NCBI GenBank assembly: GCA_905250025.1
Contig: CAJNOJ010000010.1
Span: 610,964 to 674,963 of the forward strand
DNA from: Adineta ricciae
Lineage: Eukaryota > Rotifera > Eurotatoria > Adinetida > Adinetidae
DNA: 64,000 nt
Direction: 5' to 3'
Shown one piece after another: positions 46,672-57,329 of the stretch; position 1 is the first letter of the stretch, and each line of letters begins with the position of its first letter. A program made the position numbers and the translations under genes. The notes beneath the pieces are model-generated. The model saw only the letters and a program-made list of their open reading frames with translations, did no database searches and was not told the origin of the DNA.

Positions 46672-47616
46672 ACGAATATGTCTTTACTTTCACCCTTCGA
46701 TTTCCCGAATACATATTCTCATTTTATCCTTATACCACGACTTTTTTCTTATATTCACATATCCTATATCGAAATATATCTCGAAAAAATGCTAAAATAA
46801 TGGAAAGGTGAATAGTACTAGACTCAAAATTACTCTTGACTTTTGACATTATTCACCGTCGGCAGTTTCTTGAACGGAAGAAAATGAATGCATGAATACT
46901 TCATTCATATTAGTTCTCTCTTTTAAGAAGATGATTTTCATATGAATATAATCCATTGTGTGATTATGCCCATGAAGAATGAGAATATCTGATAAGTTTT
47001 ATGAAACATAAATATTTAAATATAGGAAAGATCGTGTGGTACAACTTTCGTTTCTATAACTTATGCATAGATAAGTAACTCATTTCGTTTATCCATATTT
47101 TCGAGTGTACAATAATCTTCGAGACGGTGATTTCACGCTTAGATAAGCACACTTAACTGATTACGGATTATAGAAAAGATGGTGGCCATAACAGATTTCT
47201 AACAGAAAATACGCATTTGAGATAAATCATCTAATAAATATTTCAATAGATGTTCTATGCTTTCTTACATTGATACAGGTTTTTTGATAAATAAAAAGAG
47301 ATAATTATATCTTCATATACGAACAATCTAATGTTCCTGTTAATTTTTTGACGTATATAAACTAACTGGATGTCTCTTCAGCAGATCATGAATTAAAATT
47401 CATAAGAGAGAAGATAATGTAAGTATATAATTATTTGTACCAGACTCTTCATCATATCTTCTATATTAATGGTTTTTCTGCAGCCAACAAATTGCGAACT
47501 ATAGATTAATTATGTTATTTTTCAAATAGTTTACAAGCAGGATTAATAAAAGCATATAAATAAAAATTACAAAATCTTGAGAGCTAAAGATTATTACTTT
47601 AAAAGCAATATTAACT
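46672..47616. other. Spacer between tandem GPCR genes
   Basis: AT-rich 945-bp spacer. No gene or repeat that would explain the duplication is visible. Confidence 0.4.
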
Positions 47617-48750
47617 ATGTCAAGAAATACAAGCGATTATCTAAGGTACGTTACTGAATCTATCGCCATAGATTTCGGTTTCGTTATATTAATCACTGGT
47701 TTCATTGGTAACTTACTGAACATCATTACATTTTTAACATTGAAAACATTTCGAGAAACATCCTGTGCGTTTTATTTGACATCAGCATCGTGCGCAAATC
47801 TGATTCATCTTGCAGCTAGTTTGCTATCCAGAATTCTCATAACTGGATATAATATTGATTTAACACGTACTTCATCATTTACATGTAAACTGCGTCAATA
47901 CGTCGCGGTGATCGCTCCTCTTATGGCATTGTCTTGTATGTGTTTAGCAACGATTGATCAATATGCTACGTTGACACTCCGGTGGCGACATTTCAGTCGA
48001 CGAACTCTTGCTTGCCGATTTGTTGTGCTGATCTTCGTGTTTTGGTGTTTGATAAATATTCCAGTGATTGTCTACTATGACAGAAGTGTGTTTTTGGTCG
48101 AGAATCAATGGCAATGTTTGATCATTAATATGGATTATAATATTTATTTTTCTCGATTCCACATTACATTTTTACTTGGGTTTATTCAGTTAACAATTCG
48201 GACCGTGTTTGGCCTTTTAGCGTTCATTAACGTACGAAGATTAAGAAATCGTCAAAGCACAATCATTCGTTTGGAACGAGATAAACAAATCACATCAATG
48301 GTAACAGCTAGTTTGTTGAAATTTCTTACTAACAGTGTGATTTTCTTTCAGGTTCTATTCGAAACAGTCATCGATGTTCTACTATCTTCACCATTCTTTA
48401 TCTATTATGCGTATAAGCCATATATATTAATAACAGATGCTGCTGATATTTCTGTCTATACGTTCATTATCACAACTACGACTAATTTAAATTACGCAGC
48501 ATATGCAGTAAGTGAATGTAGTCTGAAATATTCATGGATTCGATATGCATTTTCTCGTTAGATTGGATTTTATATCTACTGTTGTGCATCGTCACGATTT
48601 CGCAAACAAGTCTTTCATGTTGTCGTTGGTGTCCATATGAAATACTGGTGTAAAATGAATGTAACCGGTACTGCTAATCAAATAGCTCCATGTAATAGTG
48701 GAAATCGGGCAGTATCGCTAGAAATGGATATCAGAATCGAACAATGTTAA
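47617..48750 (+). CDS. Rhodopsin-like GPCR, tandem copy 2
   Basis: Paralogue of the preceding receptor: 342 residues from exons 47617-48300, 48352-48507 and 48562-48750. The first exon is exactly 684 nt in both copies. Shared landmarks are GFIGNLLNIITFLTLKTFRE, SRILITGYNID, CMCLATIDQY (again DQY, not DRY), LERDKQITSM at the first intron, and IGFYIYYCCASSRFRKQ at the second intron. N-glycosylation is likely at the N-terminus (SRNTSDY). The duplication is old, because side chains in TM4-TM5 have diverged strongly while exon phases are unchanged. The ligand is unknown. Confidence 0.82.
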
Positions 48751-49112
48751 TAACCAACTGTATAAATTCATTTTTCTCCGATCAATCTTTCGTGTCATTC
48801 ACGAATAAATGCATTTGCACATCGCTCGAAAGAGCTCTACCTCCTTTTTCAAATTGAAGAAATACAACAGAATACTTGATACGTTGTGATACACAAGTTA
48901 ACGATCTTTTCAAGTCATGCAGAGGATCGCGCGAATCACCGTGAGAAAGAAAAAGGCTTTCTTTTGTGTCAGGCTACAATCGAATCTGTTTAATTTTAAT
49001 AATAGTACAGTCGAAGACAATAACAACAACATCATTCAGAGAAAATTTTATAAAAATAAGAATATTCAATAGAAATCTATGTGGAAAAACACTACTTGGA
49101 CGCGTAAATCTT
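48751..49112. other. Intergenic between convergent GPCR and STARD3 genes
   Basis: 3' regions of both genes. No other gene seen. Confidence 0.4.
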
Positions 49113-51513
49113 TTACGTTGTTATATCACCGGTTGATGAAGAGCATGAGGATGTTATGTCAACTGATTTTGATAGATAGTTACGAATAGATTCGACTAAT
49201 GTTAATTGAGCACTAGCAAGAGAACTGTTAATAAGATACTGTGGAAGCCAACCCTAATCAAAATGAAAAATAGTGATCGTTCTCGAATGAGCAGTAGTCG
49301 ATCGATGTTACTTTTAAATCCACATTCAATAGCCATGTAAATCTGCAAGTTGTGTCATCGATTTTTTCCACGATATAAGCTGTCGGACCATTCTCTCCCC
49401 TAAGATGTACGATTGAGAAGTTAAGCAGATTTTATTCATCGTGCACTTACCGAACACAACTATAAGAAAAAAAAAACAAGAGTGAATAAGTCTAAACGTG
49501 CTTTTGAGAAATGTTTACTTGTCTTTTGGAGGCATTTTAGGATAATCACAAGATTGTCCTGCTAATATCGCGATGCCATCGATATATCGACGAGTGGACA
49601 CATTGACAAAATCTCGTTTGGCAATAATACCTTGCGCTTGTTCATTGATCAGCTGATAACTTTAAACACACGAACGAGTTGTTACAAGGAAATGTCGAAT
49701 TTATGGCTTTTACATACGATATATACAAATCAGGATTGATAACTTCTAATATCTATCGAGAAGAAAGCAAAATCTAGTTTTTGTTGAACACCAAGAACTC
49801 GGAACGTACTCTACAGTCATTTACAGTTGGATTCCATTTGGACATATCTTCTTGTCTATCGAATAGCATTTCAACAAGTTCCTCGCGAGACGCATTCAGA
49901 GTACTCTAAAAGGTTCGATCTCATTCAATATTTTTCCGAAACATGTTCGTAGTTATTACCGTTAATCGAAAAACTTTGCCCCATTTTGGATAGGTTTTAG
50001 CCACGATCACATCAAGTCCACTACTACCTTTGGATTCAGGTGTCCATGCATCCTTATCTTGAAACATTTGCCAAACTCTGGCAATAATCTCATCCGCTTG
50101 TTGCCCATAACCTTCATCGTCGTCCAGTTCAATGACCGAGGCCGGTGTAGCTAACATTGACTGAGATATACTCGAATCTGCACGAAGAGTTCTTCGAACT
50201 TCACGACTAGTATCTTCATCTTCACTGCCTAAAAGCAGCCATTGTCAAAGAAAAGTCACATACGATGAATTTACCGTCATTGGATGGAACAGGGGAATAG
50301 AATGATTGTCGTGGCTCATTGGAATTTATAATGGAATGATAGTTAGGAGATACAGCAACTGGAGATGTGGAACGACTCGTATTGGAGCCTAATAATGGTC
50401 GTCTATCACCGTTGCTTACTAAAGAGTATGAATAAGAAATGCGTCGATTTATATTCAGTGAACATACATGCTTGGCGTAGACGACGTTCATGTGGAATAA
50501 CTCGATAGCTAAAAAGAATTTTTGAAGATCTCTGCCCATTAAATTGTATGAGGTCTTACTCGAAAAACCAGATTTCGACCCATGCCAAAATGAATGAAAC
50601 TATCAAAATGCCATAATCCGTGAATCCTTTGTCTGTTTTTGAAATCTATTTTCATTCAAATATGCTCACAACTGGCTGCACCCTCATCATATTCACTTAC
50701 AGTAAATACACACGTCTTGGCAATGATAAATCCAGTAGAACCCAATGTTGTAAACTAAATTGAAATCAAAATAAGTTCAGTAATGTTTTCCACGTGAAAA
50801 TCTCGTCATCAATCGCATCCCGAGTTATTCTTGTCGCGTGATACGCCTACTTACTTACAGCTACAAAAATCCAGTGTGACCATTTGAGTATTGCGTAGGA
50901 AATCATTAACAAAATAAATCGTAGACCCGATAAGCCCTATGACAAAATACGGATTTATTCAAACGAAATCATGATTATCTATTGACGGCATTACCACAAC
51001 ATCAAACAGAGATGTTTTAATTGAATATTTAATTACATCATTGATGAAAGCTTCGTCAATAGTTATGTTTTTGATCTAAACATGTTTTCGAACGTTTCCA
51101 ATCCGAACTTCATCAAATATTCACTTACTTGATTGTAAATAATCCACAAAAGTACCATAAATATCACATCGAATGTGACAATTAGTAAAAATGTTCGACG
51201 TACTTGAAACATTCGCTTTTTGTTAATACCCGACGTGGAATTCGATAAAACATTTAAAGACACATTTGTAGACGTATTTGATGTTTGTCTAAGTCATCAA
51301 TATACAAAACAAATTCGATCAATGAATGGTAAACCTACGCTTGATAAAGATTTCTCAATTCTCCATTGACTTGGTTCAATGTATCAGATCTAAAACAATC
51401 GAAATAAGAAAAGTCTTTGTTTGCAAAATCAATTTCGTAGCAATAGCAAAAGCAATCAACGAGATATTCACATACACGGAATTTGTAGTGTTTATACTTG
51501 TATGTCCGTTCAT
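49113..51513 (-). CDS. STARD3: STARD3/MLN64: MENTAL + FFAT-like motif + START domain
   Basis: STARD3 sits in late-endosome membranes, tethers them to the ER through VAP, and moves sterol. The ATG at 51513 opens a small exon that joins through two short exons to SNSTSGINKKRMFQVRRTFL. The MENTAL domain follows over several short exons: TFDVIFMVLLWIIYNQ, then DVIKYSIKTSLFDVV, GLSGLRFILLMISYAIL and LIVSFILAWVEIWF. After it come YRVIPHERRLRQ and a Ser-rich linker with SFYSPVPSNDG followed by an acidic stretch; this looks like the phospho-FFAT motif of animal STARD3. The START part includes GYGQQADEIIARVWQMFQDK, KRDFVNVSTRRYIDGI, GENGPTAYIV, FTWLLNVDLKGWLPQYLINS and a terminal helix. Stop at 49115-49113. 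Exon joins are by eye. Confidence 0.85.
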
Positions 51514-51673
51514 CACAGTTACAATGGTCTATAGAAAAAGAAAAACATGCAATACAATAACTATCATATCACCTGTATGACATCATTTACATATTCACAA
51601 AACAGAAAAACAAACCAGAAGAGAAAAAAAGATAAATATTTATTTAGAAAAGTGAAAAGTCAGCTGTTGATTT

Positions 51674-53945
51674 TTATATGAAAGATCCTTGTTCTTGGGC
51701 GAAATTACTCATCAAATGGTAGATTAGAAAGTTTTGTTTGGTATATAAAATGTGTCGATTGTGGTTTTTTTGTTGATGTTCGGAATTATTACTCAACGAA
51801 TTCGTTAACATAGAGGATAAAATTGTCGATGATGAACGGTCCATTTTGTGCGATTGTTTACTCGATGATGAGAAGGAAAAAATCGAGTTTTTCGTGTGCT
51901 TATTATTCGACGATGAACCTGAACTAATCGATCGTATGTGACCGACGTTTTTGTTGTCTTTCACGTTGATTTCTAATGTTGATTGAGCTTCCGTTTCGAT
52001 CGTAAATGTCATTTGTTGATAGGAAAATGAGAATTCTTGTAATTTGGTTAGACGATTAATTAAATGTACACCGACATCATTGACACAAATGTACACGCTT
52101 GTTCGACGACCACGATGTTCGTGTTCACCTAGAGAACCGCTCATTTCGTAACTCACATCGATTCCGAAACAAACTTTACCTGTGAAAAATGACGATCCAT
52201 AACTGGTTAAGTTCTGCGCGAGATTAAGAAATTGCATTTTGAGATAAAGTATCAATTGAGGTCGATTGCGCATGACGTGATCATCAATGAATACTTCCTT
52301 ATATCGTTTGAGAATCGTCCGACGCCAGTACGGTATTCCCCCACGTTTTAACTTTTCCGCAGGAATCAATAATGCGAGATTATTTGGATCGTTACTGAAG
52401 AAATTTTCCCATAATTTGTCATCTAACTGTTTTTCATTGATGCCCATCATTAAAACAGCGAATTCAATAGCGTCTTCATCGGTACACGGATAATACGCGA
52501 GAAGATAGTTTTGATAGGCTTCAAGAAATAACAAATGTATGACATGAGGAATGCGAAGACGTTGTTCAAATTCGATTTTAAGTAATGTATCACGTGACCA
52601 CCAGAGTTGTGCATCTTCGGAATTGGTATTCAACGTCGGAGAAGCTGCGGAAGGATTTCGAAGAGGAGATTCCGATGGAATCGTAGTTAATTCACTGGCG
52701 TAACGTTTCCAATTTAATAGAAACTGAACTGGCTTATGATCAGGATTTAGTTGAATTCGGACACTTTTCGAACAGATCCATATGCCAAATACATGGGATA
52801 CTTCGTTGGGTAAGCGTAAACGTGTCATCATTTGTGAATGCAACTGACGAACATTCGTTTCAGCTGGACCAGAGACAAGTTCAAGTTCGACGGTACTGCC
52901 ATCAGCTAGACAGATTTTGATCTTTTCTAACTGAAAGTATTTGAAAAATGATGAAAGGAAATGAATGAACGAACGATTCAAATTCTCCTACGGGTTTTTG
53001 GAGAAATTTGTGGATCAACTCGGTACATAATTGCCAATCACGATTTGGATTTTGTTGACAAAAATCAAATGCTGTTTTACCATCTTTATTTTTGGCATGC
53101 TAAGAGAAATGATGAAACACTAAAAAGTTCGGCATGTTTTTGTCATCATCAGAGACGTACCACATTGATATCTGGACAATCGAGTAGAATACGAATCACT
53201 TCAGCACGACCAGCTAGTGCAGCTAAATGCAATGGACTCATATGAGAATTATCGACTGCATTGATAGAGAACCGTTTCGAACGAAGTAATAATTCCACAA
53301 TTCGATGATGACCATGCCTATACGAAAGAAATTCAGGAGACATGGATGAACACAATCGTTTGTTACGTACCAAGCAGCATGATGCAATGGCGTCCATCGA
53401 TTCATATCATGTTCGAGTGTAACCGGTGAGAATTCTTGTAATAATTTCCCTACCACTTCAATTTGTCCATTCTGGCACGCGAGATGTAACGGATACTCTC
53501 CTAAACTGTTATTTCGATTCCTATTCAAATAAAAACTAACTGGTTGATGTGCTACGAGGAATATTCAAGTGACCTTTTCGGATTTCGTGAACTAATTGTG
53601 GACCCCAATCCGCGACCATGCCGTCGTTCACTCGCCGATGATCTCGTTCGTTCATGAGCTACTCTCGATGATTGTACTGAAACAGAATCAAGCTAAAATA
53701 TACACAATTAAAAACTGATTTCTCCATATCTATTCAGATACATACATGAGTTACTAAAGGTTCTTCGTTCGATGCAAACAAATCGTCGAACAAAAGATTG
53801 GAGATGATGATATCACATCGCTCGTTTTCATCGATTTGATCAAATAATTTGTCTCTTGTATTCGCAATCGATGATGATGTCTAGCTAAAGAAAACATTGA
53901 TGTCAGAACGCTATTTTACTAAAATAATACCTCGGATTTATGCAT
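51674..53945 (-). CDS. KRIT1: KRIT1/CCM1-like ankyrin-FERM protein
   Basis: KRIT1 links Rap1, HEG1 and CCM2 at cell junctions in vertebrates. Here the order is a short N-terminus (DIIISNLLFDDLFASNEEP, perhaps a relic of the NPxY region), then WGPQLVHEIRKGHLNIPR. Ankyrin repeats follow: GEYPLHLACQNGQIEVVGKL, RWTPLHHAAW, then MSPLHLAALAGRAEVIRILL. A FERM domain comes next, with KIKICLADGSTVELELVSG, HVFGIWICSKSVRIQLNPDH and YEVFIDD-region helices. In F3 are TSYGSSFFTGKVCFGIDVS and TSVYICVNDVGVHLINRLT. The match to KRIT1 (FTIWICSxNLSLQLKPYHKP) is specific. A Ser/His-rich insert lies near the C-terminus. No Nudix-like N-terminal half is visible. A start further upstream, around 54030 in the same frame, is possible. 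Confidence 0.82.
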
Positions 53946-54301
53946 TGATTGAAAGACAAGTTCTATCTTAAAGAAAATACAACTATCAGTAATGGCCAAA
54001 TATTTGAAAAGAAACCAAATCAAGAGAAACATGTTTTACTGTTTTTAATTTCGAAAAGCAAAACGTGCTTATTAAATAGTTAAAACAAATAGAATGTGAT
54101 TATATGTTTGAATAAAGATAAAACTCTGTGGTCATATTCAGAAACACTCATCTGTGATAAGCATACGAAAAGAAAAATCAATCTGTCTTGCTAAAACGAG
54201 ATTTTTTTTCCAATAATGCATTGCTCTTGAGATAATCAAAAATATTTTCGTTGATTGCGTTAACATATATGTATATATAATAAAAAGATTGCTTTCTGTG
54301 T
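53946..54301. other. Intergenic or KRIT1 5' region
   Basis: The frame upstream of the chosen KRIT1 ATG stays open to about 54030 with a hydrophobic start, and CTTTAAG occurs just before the ATG. This could be a 5'UTR intron or an N-terminal extension. No other gene seen. Confidence 0.35.
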
Positions 54302-55144
54302 TTATTCTCTCTTCTTATTGTTTAAATTGTAACCACCACCATCAACAACTGTTTCTTCGGATGGATAAACATTTGGTTTTTCTCCTGGTTTTAGTAAACG
54401 ACCAACAACATCGTATTTTTCTAACAAATTCGAAACAAGATTACCATAATTCGTCCGCAAAGAATAGTTCTACCTCGAAAATCTTCGTGCCAACTTCGTG
54501 CAGTTGCTCGTTCTTTATCAGTTAAATCTAACAGATCATCGTATTCATTCGAAAACAACGACGGATCTAATTGCATCTTCGACAATGCACGCGTTGCATC
54601 ACGGCCAGCAAACAACGAATATGATCCTCCTGCAACGAAGCAAATAAAATACAATCTACGTCAAATATAAACATTCGCTCTCAGTTACTCCTAAAGGAAA
54701 GTATGTCGCATGTGATTCGTTCTATCCTTGACATCAAGGTTTCGTCTCCTCAAAGACCGAATAACCTTTGAAAAAAGAAGAACAGCAGACAAAATTACCT
54801 AATCCGTACAAATCGCTGCGTTGGCTAACATCAAATATATCCCCGTAGATTGCAGTAAGAATTCGTCCGTTCGATTCGATTCCATTATAACCACGTAATT
54901 GTTGTACTGTTAGATCTATCTTGGGCATTTTGGGCAATTGTGCTAGCACACGTTTTTTACTAGAATCGCTTGCTGGTTTACGTTTGACTAATAGTAATTT
55001 TACGAGTAAACATACTATTAACACGGTTAAAACTAGATTTATTGGACTCGTCCATATGTCGTTAAGCAAGCGTTGTAATAAAAAAATCGATTTGCTTAAA
55101 ACTGATGGATCAGCTTGCACAGATTCCTTCGTATCCGAATCCAT
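54302..55144 (-). CDS. PGRMC: Membrane-associated progesterone receptor component (PGRMC, cytochrome b5-like)
   Basis: PGRMC proteins are ER membrane haem-binding proteins that support P450s and sterol metabolism. Three exons on the minus strand. Residues 33-52 or so form the single membrane anchor (SPINLVLTVLIVCLLVKLLL), followed by a basic linker. The cyt-b5-like domain reads LTVQQLRGYNGIESNGRIL, TAIYGDIFDVSQRSDLYG, then SYSLFAGRDATRALSKM after an intron. The second intron precedes KYDVVGRLLKPGEKPNVYP, the family signature tail. The tyrosine before LFAGRD, a haem ligand in human PGRMC1, is kept. ACATTAG ends 4 nt before the ATG. The start lies 227 bp from the divergent mS29 gene. Confidence 0.9.
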
Positions 55145-55371
55145 GATTAATCTAATGTAGAAAAGATTGGTTTTATTTTGAAAAAAAAGACGCAAAACAT
55201 CATCGCGCTGCGAGAGACATTGAAAGCATGAAGGAAAAACAAGGCAATGTAACGTGATCGGTGTGAACCAATCAAATCATAGTTAGCGCGGATTGGTTAG
55301 AAATTATTCCATTGATTTATTTGCTAGAAACTCGAATTTGAAACGTCGAGGATATTTTGTTAACAGATCGA

Positions 55372-57149
55372 ATGACATTGATAACATCTTGTTTGATACG
55401 TGCTCGGGGTACATATCGATCCTTGTATCGATTCTATGCGAATTCAGCTACTCGGACGACTGATGTGCATTCGGTAGCGCGAGATTCATCACCATCAACA
55501 GCTGAACAACCGTTCCGAACGGCGATCAATGATCCGGTATGAGAAGAGACGCGACAATCTTTTTCTCATGCGAATGTTTTTAGTTGTTGCATACGGAGAA
55601 AGACATCGGATTGTTTTATACAGTTGATCCGAATGATTTGAAGAAGATTAGTCCATTTGGTAAAGCACTTCCATTACAATTTCGAGAAGAAGTAAAATCA
55701 GGCTTAAGAGCATTTATCTGTTCTATTAGATTGATTTATTTAGTGTGAAGCATTCAATGAGACATCCGTTATGATTCGACAACCCTCACTCGATGTTATT
55801 AAATTAATGAAACAAATCAATTGGAATCTACCGCCGTTAAAAGTCGTCCTTTGTGAGTTTCTTCTTCTATCCAATCATTCCAATTCTACGCAAAGATTTC
55901 CTCTAGTTCCATCTGAAAGCGGTGTAGGCATGAGTTTGTGTCTTTTTCATGTGTTACATTATGGATTTCGAAAGCGAATGTTACTTGTCAACACGCCAAC
56001 CGGTAATTGCATTCTTTTATTGTTGTCTCTTTCGATAAACATGATCTTAATATTGACTTTAGCTGGTGAAGTTCTAAAATTAGCACTGGATGCGACACCG
56101 TCACCAAACAATGAACAAATGTGGGATACACCCGCAGCAGCAAGTGCCTGGCTTAAAACATTTGCAATTAATAATGAAGAGATATTAAAAGAAACAGATG
56201 TAAGAAATGTCTAAGAAATTTCAATGCTTTGAACTGTTCGTCTTTAGTTTCGAACGAAATTCACCTATACGTGGAGCGCTCGAGAATCAACACCAGCTGG
56301 AACACATCTTCTCGATCTCATTGCCTATGTAAGTTCGACAGTTGTTGATTGATTGATTTCGATCATCGAGATTATTTAGGCGACTGATCGAATAAAATAT
56401 GCTTCGGAATGTGTTGGTGCAATTGTCAAAGAAGTAAAAACCCAAGTGAAGGAAAAAAAGTAAATTCTACTTGAGAGAGAGCTTTCTAAATCAATGCAAT
56501 ATCTATCTCTTCTTGTCAGTATTCAAACTTTAGTTACATTTGATACTATCAACAGTTACTATGGACCATCATGGATTGTTAAACCTGACCGATCAACCGT
56601 AGGAGTTCTATTTCGATTCAATACATTATATTCATTCCTTTTTTTTCTAAGGTTAAACCGAATGAAGTAACGATGGTGAAAGCATTACAGGAATTATTGC
56701 TACCAGATTGGAATAATGCTTTTATCGTTGTGACAATTGGGCCGAAAGGTATACTCATACCAAAAGTTCGCGAAAAAGACAATTGGCTCGTCCATCATCC
56801 ACATTTTCGTACTGAACATCGTCTACCAGGTGTTCTCATGTACGATGGACCAACGACAGTGAAATCACTATTGCGTACAGAAGTAAAACTACGTCTGAAA
56901 AGTTGGAACGCAGATCCAATCACGAACTTTGTTTTCTTTTTCGTTTAGGGTATCGAAGCACTTGAACCATTTGTACCAATTCAAGTACAGAAGTATACCG
57001 ATGATGAATTTAATAACCAATACCGATATTATCTTGATCGAAATTGGATACAAAACTATCGTGGTCGAGAAGACGAAGGTCGAAAAGAAATTTTGTTTTT
57101 TACAGCTAAGAATCCATTTGAAATGGCGAAGTTTGTTGGTTCTCGTTGA
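55372..57149 (+). CDS. DAP3: Mitochondrial small ribosomal subunit protein mS29 (DAP3)
   Basis: mS29/DAP3 is a GTP-binding protein of the mitochondrial small ribosomal subunit. The N-terminus is a basic, Ser/Tyr-rich presequence (TLITSCLIRARGTYRSLYRF). Exons then match the family in order: KDIGLFYTVDPNDLKKISPF, LPLQFREE, SVMIRQPSLDVIKLMKQINW, AASAWLKTFAINNEEIL, KFTYTWSARESTPAG, LVTFDTINSYYGPSWIVK and GIEALEPFVPIQVQKYT. The chain ends NPFEMAKFVGSR. The Walker A segment reads PSESGVGMS where GEKGTGKT is expected, so the P-loop lysine is missing. About eight short introns. The stop is TGA at 57147-57149. An AG ends 5 nt before the ATG, in GTTAACAG. Confidence 0.9.
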
Positions 57150-57329
57150 TAGTGTGTAAATATCTACGATTAGGATGTTTAATTAGAAAAAGAATCAAAC
57201 ATTTTCAAAAATAAAGATCGATGCGATAGAGGAACCATTTCGTACCTTTGATAATCTGCACTGCTCGTTTATTTCAAAAGAATTATACAAAAAATAGAAT
57301 GGACAAAGTATTATTACTACACATTTTTA

